Shown here in pieces: positions 36,150 through 45,161 of a DNA stretch of 64,000 bases. Under the pieces are notes generated by a model. That model ran no database searches. It was given only the letters and a program-made list of their open reading frames with translations, and was not told the DNA's origin. This DNA is from Maritalea mediterranea (lineage in GTDB: Bacteria; Pseudomonadota; Alphaproteobacteria; Rhizobiales; Devosiaceae). A program made the translations under genes and the position numbers. How positions within the stretch are numbered: position 1 is the stretch's first letter; each line of letters opens with the position of its first letter. The stretch lies in NCBI RefSeq assembly GCF_021568695.1, contig NZ_JAKGTI010000002.1:434001-498000 (forward strand), given 5' to 3'.

Positions 36150-37429
36150 ATCGCAAAATCGCTTTTGGCTTTGTCCAGCAACGCTTCCCGGCCCGGCTTG
36201 AAGTCTTTATCCACCCAATATTGTTCCAGCGTTTTCAGGACTTTGCCCAGCTCTTCACCAGGTGTCATGCCCAGTTCAATCAAATCTTTGCCACCAATCG
36301 GAAATGCCGGGGCTGTCCAGGCCTGAGCCCGCTCCATATGCTGGTGCAAAGCGCCGATTTGACCCATCAGCTCCATATTCTCATCTTGCTTCAGTTTCTG
36401 CCGCAACGCGGCTAAATCCAAACAGATCCGGTCGAGAATGGCGGTCTGATTGCCCCAATAGAGCAGTTTATCCAATTCTTTGGCGCTGGTTTCCGGTGCA
36501 ATAACCGGTTGCAGCGCCCAATTGTGCAGGCGTGCTGCTTCATCGTTGGACAATTTGAGGCGGTCGGCCAGCACCTTCGTTTTCTCCGCTTGTGGCGGGA
36601 TAATGGAAATTAGACGAAAGAGCGGGTCAATCTGCCAGTTTAGTTCCTGCTCGGCCGCCACGACCCCATGAATAGCATCCATACCCCATTTTTCGCCCTC
36701 GGGCAGCACCATGGCCAGTACGCCGGTGGTGCGCATCCACAAAAGAGCGCGCGATGGGTCCGGGGCGGAAAGGATCTTTTTGAATTCGGCCCATACCCGC
36801 TCTGCTGAAAGCTGCTTCACGCCAGTCTTGAGTTTGGCGGCCGCCTTCAGGCCACCCGCCTCAGGTCGGCCCGCGCCATAATAGGCAAAAAAGCGGAAAA
36901 AGCGTAGGATGCGCAGATAATCCTCTTCGATCCGCGCGACAGCATCGCCGATAAAATGAACATTGCGGTCCAAACAATCCTGAACCCCGTTGAGCGGGTC
37001 AAAAAGTGTGCCGTCGGCCATCACATAAAGCGCATTCATGGTGAAATCGCGCCGCTTGGCATCCTCTTCCCAATCGGTGCCAAACACCACCTTCGCATGG
37101 CGGCCATTGGTGGCCACATCTTGGCGAAGCGTCGTCACCTCGATGGTTTCATCGTCAAACACCAGCGTTACGGTCCCATGTTCAATCCCCGTGGGGATCG
37201 CCCTGATCTTCGCTTTTGCCGCGCGATCCAACACTTCTTCGGGTGTGAATATGCTGGCCATATCCACATCGCTCACCGGATCGCCCAGAATGGTGTTGCG
37301 CACAATGCCACCCACGGCCCGCACATGGCCTTGATCGCCGTCGAGCAAATCAAAGACTGCGCGCACGGCAGGGCGGTTGAGCCAGCTCGCTTGCTTCACC
37401 CGCGCAAGGGCCTCGCTTAAATCAGTCAT
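36146..37429 (-). CDS. cca: CCA tRNA nucleotidyltransferase/poly(A) polymerase family
   Basis: A 427-residue class II nucleotidyltransferase. The N-terminal AVGGIVRNTILGDPVSDVDM (about 38-57) holds the G-G-x(6)-R and D-x-D metal site. RRDFTMNALYV is the second signature, and RIEEDYLRILRFFRF the third (helix for ATP/CTP choice). A helical tRNA-binding part follows. Normal length for the alphaproteobacterial form. Overlaps the upstream Nudix gene by ATGA. Confidence 0.95.
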   Translation of the reverse strand: MTDLSEALARVKQASWLNRPAVRAVFDLLDGDQGHVRAVGGIVRNTILGDPVSDVDMASIFTPEEVLDRAAKAKIRAIPTGIEHGTVTLVFDDETIEVTTLRQDVATNGRHAKVVFGTDWEEDAKRRDFTMNALYVMADGTLFDPLNGVQDCLDRNVHFIGDAVARIEEDYLRILRFFRFFAYYGAGRPEAGGLKAAAKLKTGVKQLSAERVWAEFKKILSAPDPSRALLWMRTTGVLAMVLPEGEKWGMDAIHGVVAAEQELNWQIDPLFRLISIIPPQAEKTKVLADRLKLSNDEAARLHNWALQPVIAPETSAKELDKLLYWGNQTAILDRICLDLAALRQKLKQDENMELMGQIGALHQHMERAQAWTAPAFPIGGKDLIELGMTPGEELGKVLKTLEQYWVDKDFKPGREALLDKAKSDFAI

Positions 37430-38055
37430 TCATCTTCCTTTGAGGTCAAAACCAGGTCGCGGAACATGCGGGTCATCGACGCTGTAATGCCCCAGATCGC
37501 ACGATCTTCATAGTCGATACGCCAGGTCTCCCGTTGCGCTTCATCACCGCGCACAAAGCGGATCTTTGAGTAATGATTAGCGGGAAGAAGATGCGGCAAG
37601 GGCACCTCAAAAAAGCTGGCCACTTCGTCGGGATTGGCCACAAAGGGCTTACGCGGCTTGATGGTGGCGACCACAGGCGTGATGAGATAATTGGTGCCGG
37701 AAAGATAGTTCGGCAAAAATCCCAAAACATCGACATCATCCTGATGAAGATCGACCTCTTCTTCCGCTTCCCGCAGAGCGGTCATCACCGCATCGGTGTC
37801 GCCCTCTTCCACCCGACCGCCGGGAAACGCAATTTGCCCGGCGTGAGCACGCAGATGAGAAGAACGTTCAATATAAAGCACCTGGCTCAGCGGCCCGCGC
37901 TCCACCAACCCAATCAACACGGCCGAATGTTTGGGCTCCCGCGCTGCATTGAGCGGGGGTACGCCATCCACCTTGTGGCAGCCAATATCTTGACTGTCAT
38001 CAGGCTGATCCAACAGCCGATGCTTGATTTGTGCCAGCAATGTTTCGTCTTGCAT
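37426..38055 (-). CDS. CoA pyrophosphatase, Nudix family
   Basis: A 209-residue hydrolase predicted to split coenzyme A or its derivatives. It has the CoA-Nudix motif (YIERSSHLRAHAGQIAFPGG, near 60-79) running into the Nudix box GGRVEEGD..ALREAEEEVDL (78-103). The usual Gly near the box end (EExG) is Asp here; the metal-binding Glu residues are intact. Operon with cca. Confidence 0.93.
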   Translation of the reverse strand: MQDETLLAQIKHRLLDQPDDSQDIGCHKVDGVPPLNAAREPKHSAVLIGLVERGPLSQVLYIERSSHLRAHAGQIAFPGGRVEEGDTDAVMTALREAEEEVDLHQDDVDVLGFLPNYLSGTNYLITPVVATIKPRKPFVANPDEVASFFEVPLPHLLPANHYSKIRFVRGDEAQRETWRIDYEDRAIWGITASMTRMFRDLVLTSKEDE

Positions 38056-38079
38056 AAAGACTATTCCGCAATCGAATTC

Positions 38080-38637
38080 CTACTTGTCACCGCTCCAAAA
38101 TGAGATCGGACCGGTGAGTCCTTTCTTCACTTTAGCACTTTTGACATGCGCCAACACCCGCATTGGGTCAACCGGCGCGGGAAAATCGATTTTTTGGGGA
38201 GAAATAGCTTCAAAGCCCAGCGGCTCATAATAGGCCCGATCGCCAACCAACAGCACAAATTTGCAGCCCGGTTTCTCGAAAGCCATTTGGGTGACATGCA
38301 AAGTGAGCAACCGCCCCGCCCCCATGCGCCGCCGATGCGGGTCGGTGACCAACGGGCCGAGCAAATAGCCGTTCATACCCGACAGATTGATCGGTGCCAT
38401 TTTCACATTGGCCACCGGCACACCCTCATGTTCGGCCACAAGGCTGAGGCTATCATCCACCCCAAACCGCTCGCGAATGCGAAACGCCGCCCGGGCAAAC
38501 CGACCGGGGCCAAAGCATAATTCATGCAAATGTTCCACCCAGTCCGCATCAGCAGGCGTTTCGTGACGAACATCCAACTTGTGCATATTTTGGGCGAGCT
38601 GGGGTGAAAGGTGAGACGCAGATAAGGTGTCAGTCAT
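38080..38637 (-). CDS. GNAT-family N-acetyltransferase
   Basis: A 185-residue acetyl-CoA-dependent transferase. The CoA loop appears as LVTDPHRRRMGAGRLLTLHV (about 96-115), followed by VLLVGDRAYYEPLGFE, characteristic of YhbS-like GNATs. I start at 38637 (MTDTLSASH); the upstream 62 codons of open frame look non-coding. Substrate unknown. Same strand as the Nudix-cca pair, 24 bases before it. Confidence 0.9.
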   Translation of the reverse strand: MTDTLSASHLSPQLAQNMHKLDVRHETPADADWVEHLHELCFGPGRFARAAFRIRERFGVDDSLSLVAEHEGVPVANVKMAPINLSGMNGYLLGPLVTDPHRRRMGAGRLLTLHVTQMAFEKPGCKFVLLVGDRAYYEPLGFEAISPQKIDFPAPVDPMRVLAHVKSAKVKKGLTGPISFWSGDK

Positions 38638-38965
38638 GGCGATATTGATCTTTTCTAAATTTACGGCAGCAAGAAGGGGACGGGGCGTTACAGCGCTCGT
38701 CGCTCTCGTCGCAGCAATAGAAAAGTCAATTTCTGTCTCATAAAATGACATAAACCCCACATTGCGGAAATTGTCGAGACATATTTTGCAAAAAATGCGC
38801 AAAACTGAGCAAATAGTAGGCAATATATAATCAAAATGATAGAAATTTGTACATTCTGGTACAGGGACGAAAATACCTCAAACTGATTGTTCACGATAAA
38901 GGGGTTTGTTGCCGTCGAATTATACCTATTTTACCGCTCAAGCGAACAAACAATAGAGGACGAAC
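38638..38965. other. 328-base divergent intergenic region
   Basis: AT-rich region between the GNAT gene and the GST gene. I see only one notable palindrome (TGTAC-ATTCTG-GTACA at 38848-38863) and AT-rich promoter-like sequence (CAATATATAATCAAAATG near 38821); no further gene. Confidence 0.5.
38848..38863. promoter_or_regulatory. Palindrome TGTAC-N6-GTACA upstream of the GST gene
   Basis: Perfect 5-bp arms with a 6-base spacer, 103 bases before the GST start. It could be an operator; no specific regulator can be assigned. Confidence 0.3.
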
Positions 38966-39907
38966 ATGGGACTTCTAATCGACGGCAAATGGTCGACCCA
39001 ATGGTACGACACCAAAAGCAATGGTGGTAAGTTCAAGCGAAGCGCGGCGGCATTCCGCAATTGGGTGACCAAAGATGGCAGTGCCGGGCCGAGCGGTGAA
39101 GGTGGTTTTGAACCAGAAAGCGGGCGCTATCATCTTTATGTGTCCCTCGCCTGTCCCTGGGCGCACCGCACGCTGATTTTCCGCAAGCTCAAAGACCTGA
39201 CCGACCATATCGATGTCACGGTCGTGGACGCCAAAATGCCTGATGAGCATGGCTGGACGATTCCAGATGGCGCTGACCCCGTGAACAATGCCAAAACCAT
39301 GTGGCAAGTTTATGTGGCCGCGAAAAGCGATTATACAGGCCGCGTGACCGTGCCCGTGCTGTGGGATAAAAAGCGCAACACCATCGTCTCAAATGAAAGT
39401 GCGGAAATTATCCGCATGTTCAATTCGGCCTTTAATGACATCACCGGCAACACCGACGATTATTACCCTGAAGCGCTGCATAGCGAAATTGATGCGGTGA
39501 ACGAGCGTGTCTATCACACCGTGAACAATGGCGTTTACAAATCAGGCTTTGCCACCACGCAGGAAGCCTATGATGAAGCCGTGACTGAATTATTTGACAG
39601 TCTTGAATGGCTGGAAGACAAGCTGGGCAAGCAAAAATATCTGGCGGGCGACCAACTCACCGAGGCGGACTGGCGCTTGTTCACCACGCTGGTGCGGTTT
39701 GACCCGGTCTATCACGGCCACTTCAAGTGCAACATCAAACGGATTGCGGACTATCCGAACATCACACGGCTGGTGAAAGAATTGGTGGCGGTGCCGGGCG
39801 TGCACGAAACCATCAATATGGAGCACATCAAAACCCATTATTATTGGAGCCACACTACGATCAACCCCCACAGAATCGTGCCTAAAGGGCCGCTGATCGA
39901 CTATTAG
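38966..39907 (+). CDS. Xi-class glutathione S-transferase (glutathionyl-hydroquinone reductase)
   Basis: A 313-residue enzyme of the YqjG/ECM4 group that reduces glutathionyl-hydroquinones. The catalytic-Cys motif is SLACPWAHRTLIFRKLK (near 56-72). NESAEIIRMFNSAF is the glutathione-binding block, and the C-terminal helical domain contains LTEADWRLFTTLVRFDPVY. Length fits. A cytosolic redox/detoxification role is likely. Ribosome site GAGGACGAAC. Confidence 0.95.
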   Translation: MGLLIDGKWSTQWYDTKSNGGKFKRSAAAFRNWVTKDGSAGPSGEGGFEPESGRYHLYVSLACPWAHRTLIFRKLKDLTDHIDVTVVDAKMPDEHGWTIPDGADPVNNAKTMWQVYVAAKSDYTGRVTVPVLWDKKRNTIVSNESAEIIRMFNSAFNDITGNTDDYYPEALHSEIDAVNERVYHTVNNGVYKSGFATTQEAYDEAVTELFDSLEWLEDKLGKQKYLAGDQLTEADWRLFTTLVRFDPVYHGHFKCNIKRIADYPNITRLVKELVAVPGVHETINMEHIKTHYYWSHTTINPHRIVPKGPLIDY

Positions 39908-39908
39908 G

Positions 39909-40379
39909 CTACCATTTTTCGGCAGGTGGCGCGTTGTTGAAATACTCATCAACCCGCCGCCGCACCCCATCATTTATGTCTTCAGGCAAGTCTTGATGAT
40001 GAAACCAGCCCATTTCGACAATCTCTGCATTTGGGCGAAATTCATGCACCTCGTCAAACGCCGTGGCCACATAAAAACAGACATGGTCGCGAATGCTCAG
40101 CCCGTTATCATTGTGAAACACCCCATGCAGCCGGGGGGAACCTTGCACACGCAGGCCGGTTTCCTCAAACGTTTCGCGCATGCCCGCTTCTAAAGCGGTT
40201 TCGCCTGGCTCGACCCCACCGCCGGGAAACTGCCAGCCCCGAACATAGGTCTGGCGGATCAGCAAAACCCTCTCACCATCCACAAGCATAATGCGCGCAC
40301 CAATTGTCATGCGTCGCCACATGCCGATCAAGGTGAGATAGGCCCGCATACGCCAGCGGGAATAGAGTTTTTGCTGCAT
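39909..40379 (-). CDS. Nudix hydrolase
   Basis: A 156-residue protein with a complete Nudix box, GGGVEPGETALEAGMRETFE followed by ETG (about 53-75). Substrate unknown. I start at 40379 (MQQKLYSRW): the sequence ATGGAGGCGCAAATG shows that a GGAGG ribosome site sits on the upstream ATG at 40391, so the second ATG is the start. Convergent with the GST gene, one base apart. Confidence 0.92.
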   Translation of the reverse strand: MQQKLYSRWRMRAYLTLIGMWRRMTIGARIMLVDGERVLLIRQTYVRGWQFPGGGVEPGETALEAGMRETFEETGLRVQGSPRLHGVFHNDNGLSIRDHVCFYVATAFDEVHEFRPNAEIVEMGWFHHQDLPEDINDGVRRRVDEYFNNAPPAEKW

Positions 40380-40499
40380 TTGCGCCTCCATTGTGCATCT
40401 TCGTTAAACCATCAGGGGATGAAAATTGTACAAACGCCCCTTTTTTTAGCTCGCAACATTCCCCATAGTGCCCGCAACCGCATGGAGCCGAATGACTAT

Positions 40500-41393
40500 A
40501 TGACCACAATTGCCCATATTTCTGATGTGCATTTGCCCTATCATGAAAAGATCACCTGGCCGCAGCTGCTCAATAAGCGCATCACAGGCTATCTGAACTG
40601 GAAGATGATCCGGGGTCATGCCATTGAGAATACGGCGTTACAAGCCCTGATGGCGCACCTGAAAACACAACAATATGATCACTTGGCCATCACCGGCGAC
40701 CTGATCAATCTGTCATTGGAGCAAGAGTTTGCCCTCGGACAGCAATGGCTGAAAAGCACCGAAACGCCAGATCGCGCCATGTTCATCCCCGGGAATCATG
40801 ACATATATGTGCCGTCCGGCAAAAGCTATATGGCGCACTATTGGCATGAATATATGCAAGGCCAGCGCGCGGACGAACGCTATCCTTTCCCATTCTGGCG
40901 ACAGGTTGATGATGTGGCCCTGATTGGCTGCAACAGCGCCATCGCCACCCCACCCTTTTTCGCCAATGGCACCTTTTCACGCCGACAGGAACGGTTGCTG
41001 GAAAAGCTCCTGATCAAAACCAAAGAAATGGGGCTTTTCCGCATTGTGATGATCCATCATCCGCCCCATGACGACGTGGCGCAGATTTGGCGCCGTGGCC
41101 TAACAAATCGTCACCGCTTCAAGCGGGTAATCAAAAAGCACGGGGCTGACCTCATTTTGCACGGTCACCTGCATAGATCTGAGGTTAAATCTCTGCCGGG
41201 GCCGGACGCCCCAATTCCGCTGATCGGTATTGCCTCGGCCTCCATGGGCCCCAATGCGGGACAACCGCCAGCGCGCTATAATCTTTATAAAATTGAGAAG
41301 ACCAATGGTAAGTTCGCCTGCACCCTGCACGAATATGGTTTTAAACGCTTTGGCGAGGAGATTGAAAAACGCTCCGAACTGGTGCTTGTCTAA
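40500..41393 (+). CDS. Metallophosphoesterase (calcineurin-like)
   Basis: A 297-residue hydrolase with the binuclear-metal motifs in order: HISDVHLP (6-13), TGDLIN (near 64), GNHDIY (near 100), MIHHPPHD, and HGHLHRSE near 222. It resembles 3',5'-cyclic-AMP phosphodiesterase-like/CpdA-group enzymes, but the substrate is not determinable. Start at 40500 (MTTIAHISD); an in-frame ATG 6 codons upstream (MEPNDYM) is possible. Confidence 0.9.
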   Translation: MTTIAHISDVHLPYHEKITWPQLLNKRITGYLNWKMIRGHAIENTALQALMAHLKTQQYDHLAITGDLINLSLEQEFALGQQWLKSTETPDRAMFIPGNHDIYVPSGKSYMAHYWHEYMQGQRADERYPFPFWRQVDDVALIGCNSAIATPPFFANGTFSRRQERLLEKLLIKTKEMGLFRIVMIHHPPHDDVAQIWRRGLTNRHRFKRVIKKHGADLILHGHLHRSEVKSLPGPDAPIPLIGIASASMGPNAGQPPARYNLYKIEKTNGKFACTLHEYGFKRFGEEIEKRSELVLV

Positions 41394-41438
41394 TCACGTG
41401 AACTTGTTTTTAACATAATTTTGGTGATCACTCTGCCC

Positions 41439-42764
41439 ATGAGCATTTTCGTCATCCATCCCGCCGAATTTCACGCCGAGACCGGCGAGGTACGTTTTCA
41501 CTATCAACTCGAAGACCATCGCTTCACAGAGCGGTTGGAGCTTGGTGTGGGTTTCGCGCTTGAGCGCGCCCAAAGCCTGGACTTTGCCCATTTGCTGGAT
41601 GTGGCTGCGGCCATTTTGGGCGTCTCCTATTATAAGCTCAAAGCGCCAACGCAGATTGATTTGACCGCGCTTAGCCTGACTGCTGAAGATCAAAAGTTGA
41701 TTCAGGATGTATATGAAAACGGGCTCGGGGAATTTTATACCCGAAACGATCTCAAACGATTTGGCCAAATTGATTTCAATTTCGCGCCGACGTTGAAACC
41801 CGTCCATGATCTGGACTGGCCCGAACAATCGCTGGTGTTGATTGGGGGCGGCAAGGATAGCTTGGTCTCCGTTGATCTGCTCACCCGGGCCGAAATCCCG
41901 TTCACGCCCTTCGCGGTCAACCCGAAAGGGCCAATCGTGACCTCCACGGATCAGATCAAGCAAAAACCAATTTTTGTCCGCCGCTATTTGTCGCCCAACC
42001 TGTTCGACCTGAACAATCAACCCGGCTTTTACAATGGCCATGTGCCCTCAACCGCGATCAACTCGGCGATTGCGGCGCTGATTACAGCGCTCTATGGCTA
42101 TAACGAGATTATTCTCTCAAACGAACGCTCTGCCAGCGAAGGCAATGTGGAGTTTGACGGGCGTCAGGTGAACCACCAGCACTCCAAAAGCTTCAATTTT
42201 GAGCAACTCATTGCCGAAAGCTTCGCTGCCGCCAGCCAGAACAAGCTCGACTATTTTTCCCTGCTACGGCCGTTCTCAGAAGTTCGAATTGGTCAGCTTT
42301 TTGCGCGCACTGATAAGTTCGATCAGCATTTTTCAAGCTGCAATGAGAATTTCAAGCAAAATCAGGACGGCCCCACACGCTGGTGCACCAATTGTCCCAA
42401 ATGCCACTTTGTGTCGCTGATTTTAGCGCCCTTTATGGCCCCGAATCGGTTGCAAAAAATTGTCGGCAAGAATGTGCTGGATGATGCAACCAAGCTGAAT
42501 GCGTTTCGCGAACTGTCCGGCCTGACCGGCCACAAGCCTTGGGAATGTGTAGGCGAGATTTTGGAAGCCGCTGCAGCGCTTTGGCACCTAGCCCATCAGG
42601 ACCAGTGGCGGGACGTCGCCATTGTGAAAACGCTTAAGCCGGAGCTGGATGCATTCTATGGTGCTCCCACCCTCGAAAGCGCCTGGGATCAATTGCTTCA
42701 GGATACGAACCAGCATAATGTTCCGGAAAAATATCAATTGAACGAGATTGCCCGTGCAAGCTGA
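41439..42764 (+). CDS. murL: UDP-MurNAc-L-Ala-L-Glu epimerase MurL
   Basis: A 441-residue enzyme of the MurL family, known from Xanthomonas, which converts the terminal L-Glu of UDP-MurNAc-L-Ala-L-Glu to D-Glu in an ATP-dependent reaction. Seen: a PP-loop-like VLIGGGKDSLVSVDLL (near 131-146), ILSNERSASEGNVEF, and a Cys cluster RWCTNCPKCHFV (near 310-321). The adjacent murD2 gene overlaps by 11 bases and would supply the substrate. Start at 41439 (MSIFVIHPAEF); a TTG 6 codons earlier lacks support. Assignment rests on recalled family features plus this pairing. Confidence 0.88.
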   Translation: MSIFVIHPAEFHAETGEVRFHYQLEDHRFTERLELGVGFALERAQSLDFAHLLDVAAAILGVSYYKLKAPTQIDLTALSLTAEDQKLIQDVYENGLGEFYTRNDLKRFGQIDFNFAPTLKPVHDLDWPEQSLVLIGGGKDSLVSVDLLTRAEIPFTPFAVNPKGPIVTSTDQIKQKPIFVRRYLSPNLFDLNNQPGFYNGHVPSTAINSAIAALITALYGYNEIILSNERSASEGNVEFDGRQVNHQHSKSFNFEQLIAESFAAASQNKLDYFSLLRPFSEVRIGQLFARTDKFDQHFSSCNENFKQNQDGPTRWCTNCPKCHFVSLILAPFMAPNRLQKIVGKNVLDDATKLNAFRELSGLTGHKPWECVGEILEAAAALWHLAHQDQWRDVAIVKTLKPELDAFYGAPTLESAWDQLLQDTNQHNVPEKYQLNEIARAS

Positions 42765-44052
42765 TCAATACTTTACCAACGCCGTGCTGCTCTATGGCGC
42801 AGGCATTGAAGCCAAATCCACCCGCGATTTTCTCGCCGAATTTGCGCCTGATGTAAAAGTCTTTGTCACTGCCGATCAGGGCGATATCTTTATGCCGGAA
42901 AGCACCATCATTGCCCCCGATGAGGTGGAGGCGCTGTGCGAAAAAGGCAAGATCGGCACCATTGTGCGCTCGGCCGGTGTGTCGATCTATAAGCCGGAAA
43001 TTCTGGCCGCCAAAAAGCATGGGATGGAGGTGACCACCAACATCAATTTGTGGGACAAGTTCAAGCGCAAGGGCGCCAAGCTGGTGGCGGTGACCGGCAC
43101 CAAAGGCAAAAGCACCACGGTGAAACTGACCGAAACCATGCTTGCCTGCGCCGGCATTGATGCAAGACTGGGCGGCAATTTCGGCGTCGCGCCGCTGGAT
43201 CTGGATGATCATGAGATCATTGTGATGGAATTGTCCTCCTACCAAGTGGCAGATTTGACGGCACAGCCTGATTTTGTCGGCTTCACCAATCTGTTCCCCG
43301 AGCATGTGCATTGGCACAATCACTCTCTGTCGCAATATTTCCATGACAAGCTCAATTTGCTGCGTCGCGACGGGCCTTATGCCTATGCCCTCGGCGCGCA
43401 AGCGGCAGTGAATCAGAAGGTGCAAGAAGCCCTGCCCAAATATGCCCATGAACTGGCCGCCCCAAGCGCGGAGCTAGTGGCGGCGCTGCACGCCACCATG
43501 CGCAAATCACGCCTCAAAGGCCCCCACAATGCGGATAATATGATCATTGCCGCCAAATTGGCCCTAGGCCTCGGCGCCAGCGAAGAGGGTATTTTGAAGG
43601 GCCTCGAAACCTTTGCCCCACCAGCTCATCGACTGGAAGAACACAAGATCAGCGAGTTGCTTTTTGTGGACGATTCCATCGCCACCACCCCGGAGGCGAC
43701 CATGGCCGCTATCGCCTCCTACCCGGATGAAAAGATTGCCCTACTGGTTGGTGGCTATGATCGAGAGCAAAATTATGACGAATTGGCCCGCACTGTGATC
43801 GGCAGTAATGTGACCACGTTGTGTTGCCTGCCCACCACTGGCGAACGCATGCAGGCCGCAATGGACAAACTCGACCACACAATAGATGTGTTTGCAGCAG
43901 AAGGGCTAACCGATGCCATGGCTGGACTGAAGCGCCGCGATGGTTTCGACACCATCATCCTGTCGCCTGCCGCCCCTTCCTTCAATCAATATGAGAATTA
44001 CATTGCCCGGGGCGAACACTTCATCAAACTGGCAAACGAGATTTTTGGCTGA
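42754..44052 (+). CDS. murD2: UDP-N-acetylmuramoyl-L-alanine--L-glutamate ligase MurD2
   Basis: A 432-residue Mur ligase. The ATP loop is VAVTGTKGKSTTVKL (near 111-125), the middle-domain signatures are MELSSYQVADL and NLFPEHVHWHNHSLSQYFHDK, and the C-terminal domain has LFVDDSIATTPEATMAA. The motif order is MurD-like but the N-terminal UDP-binding part differs from canonical MurD. Pairing with MurL makes the L-Glu-adding MurD2 the right call. GTG at 42754 has GAG seven bases upstream. Confidence 0.87.
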   Translation: MQADQYFTNAVLLYGAGIEAKSTRDFLAEFAPDVKVFVTADQGDIFMPESTIIAPDEVEALCEKGKIGTIVRSAGVSIYKPEILAAKKHGMEVTTNINLWDKFKRKGAKLVAVTGTKGKSTTVKLTETMLACAGIDARLGGNFGVAPLDLDDHEIIVMELSSYQVADLTAQPDFVGFTNLFPEHVHWHNHSLSQYFHDKLNLLRRDGPYAYALGAQAAVNQKVQEALPKYAHELAAPSAELVAALHATMRKSRLKGPHNADNMIIAAKLALGLGASEEGILKGLETFAPPAHRLEEHKISELLFVDDSIATTPEATMAAIASYPDEKIALLVGGYDREQNYDELARTVIGSNVTTLCCLPTTGERMQAAMDKLDHTIDVFAAEGLTDAMAGLKRRDGFDTIILSPAAPSFNQYENYIARGEHFIKLANEIFG

Positions 44053-44363
44053 TGTTTGGCACTGGTATTTACCGGCGAGGCAATCAGCCCGGCACCCTCA
44101 CCGCTGAATGGTTGGACGATCGCATGGTGGCCGCCGGGACAAAAGCGGGCACCGGCTTTGCCAAAAACGGTCCGGCCAACGGTTTTGTCGGTGATTATGA
44201 CATCACCTATGTTTCTGGGGAACAGCACGTTGACCTGAAGCTGACCATTCGCGCCGAAGGTCCGAACTTTCGCCTGGCTTGGTACAAGAACGACACGCTG
44301 ATTGATCAAGGCATCGCCTTTCAATCCGGCGACATTCTCATCCTCAGCTATCAATCAATTTAG
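44052..44363 (+). CDS. Unknown protein in the murL-murD2 operon
   Basis: A 103-residue beta-rich protein with no signal peptide. It begins MFGTGIYRRGNQPGTLTAEW and contains GFVGDYDITYVSG and LAWYKNDTLIDQGIAF. The TGATG overlap with murD2 means co-translation. Not recognised. By position it may assist, regulate or use the product of the L-Glu/D-Glu peptidoglycan branch. Confidence 0.75.
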   Translation: MFGTGIYRRGNQPGTLTAEWLDDRMVAAGTKAGTGFAKNGPANGFVGDYDITYVSGEQHVDLKLTIRAEGPNFRLAWYKNDTLIDQGIAFQSGDILILSYQSI

Positions 44364-44373
44364 AGGTTTCACG

Positions 44374-44709
44374 ATGCCCCAAGGCTATATTTATCTCGCC
44401 ATTGCGATTTTGGGTGAAGTGGTCGCCACCTCGGCGCTTAAGGCCGCCAACGGCTTCAGCGAAACCCTGCCCTCCATTCTGGTGGTCATCGGCTATGGCG
44501 TCGCCTTTTATTATTTGAGCCTGTCGATCAAAACCATTCCCCTCGGCATTTCCTATGCGATCTGGTCTGGTGTAGGCGTTGCTGCCGTATCGGTCGTGGG
44601 TTGGGTCTATTATAAACAAGCGTTGGACCTGGCCGCCCTTATCGGCATGGCGATGATTTTGGGTGGCGTTTTGGTCATCCATCTATTCTCCAACACAGCT
44701 GCGCATTGA
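44374..44709 (+). CDS. SMR-family small multidrug transporter (EmrE/QacE type)
   Basis: A 111-residue four-helix proton antiporter. The conserved membrane Glu is in AIAILGEVVATSALKAANGF (near 8-27). The YAIWSGVGVAAVSVVGW block (about 60-76) is the family signature. Start at 44374 with TAGAGGTTTCACG upstream, 10 bases after the previous gene, so it may share the murL transcript. Confidence 0.95.
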   Translation: MPQGYIYLAIAILGEVVATSALKAANGFSETLPSILVVIGYGVAFYYLSLSIKTIPLGISYAIWSGVGVAAVSVVGWVYYKQALDLAALIGMAMILGGVLVIHLFSNTAAH

Positions 44710-44895
44710 AGAATTCCCACCGATCGCAATAGACTATTTACCAAGCTACACTAAAACAAAAACCTCAACTTATTGATATATCTACCATTTAATCAATTAG
44801 CTAAATATTTATCTAGTTTATTGGCGATTGAACAATCCCCTCTTTCTAAACTTTCAATGTTCGCAATCATGCGAGCCGCATTGGGAGTGAGAAAA

Positions 44896-45000
44896 ATGGA
44901 AGCAATTGCTTTGGCATTCACATCAGCAATGATTTCTTGGGGCTTGTTTACCTTGACCCCGGATCAACCCGTTCGCGCTAAGGCCAAGCGCCGGCGCTAA
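44896..45000 (+). CDS. Tiny membrane-type ORF (34 aa)
   Basis: ATG at 44896 with GGGAGTGAGAAAA upstream encodes 34 residues: a hydrophobic helix (IALAFTSAMISWGLFTL) then a basic tail ending AKAKRRR. The frame extends upstream to a TTG at 44773, but only this ATG has a ribosome site. Unknown; small single-pass membrane proteins of this shape are common. Confidence 0.5.
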   Translation: MEAIALAFTSAMISWGLFTLTPDQPVRAKAKRRR

Positions 45001-45029
45001 CGCATTTCAATCAAGTTCAGGGGGACATT

Positions 45030-45158
45030 ATGAAAACTTTAATCGCAGCAACAGTCGCATTTCTGCTGGTATCAGCCGGTTTTGCATTGGACATCAACGT
45101 CACAACAACCGCCGACACCAGCTTCAATACAGCGATCAATACGCAGATCGTGAATTAA
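45030..45158 (+). CDS. Tiny secreted ORF (42 aa)
   Basis: ATG at 45030 with a strong site (CAGGGGGACATT). It encodes a 20-residue signal (MKTLIAATVAFLLVSAGFAL), then DINVTTTADTSFNTAINTQI. The mature piece is only about 22 residues, rich in Thr, Asn and Asp. Unknown; the ribosome site and the well-formed signal argue that it is real. Confidence 0.55.
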   Translation: MKTLIAATVAFLLVSAGFALDINVTTTADTSFNTAINTQIVN

Positions 45159-45161
45159 AAC

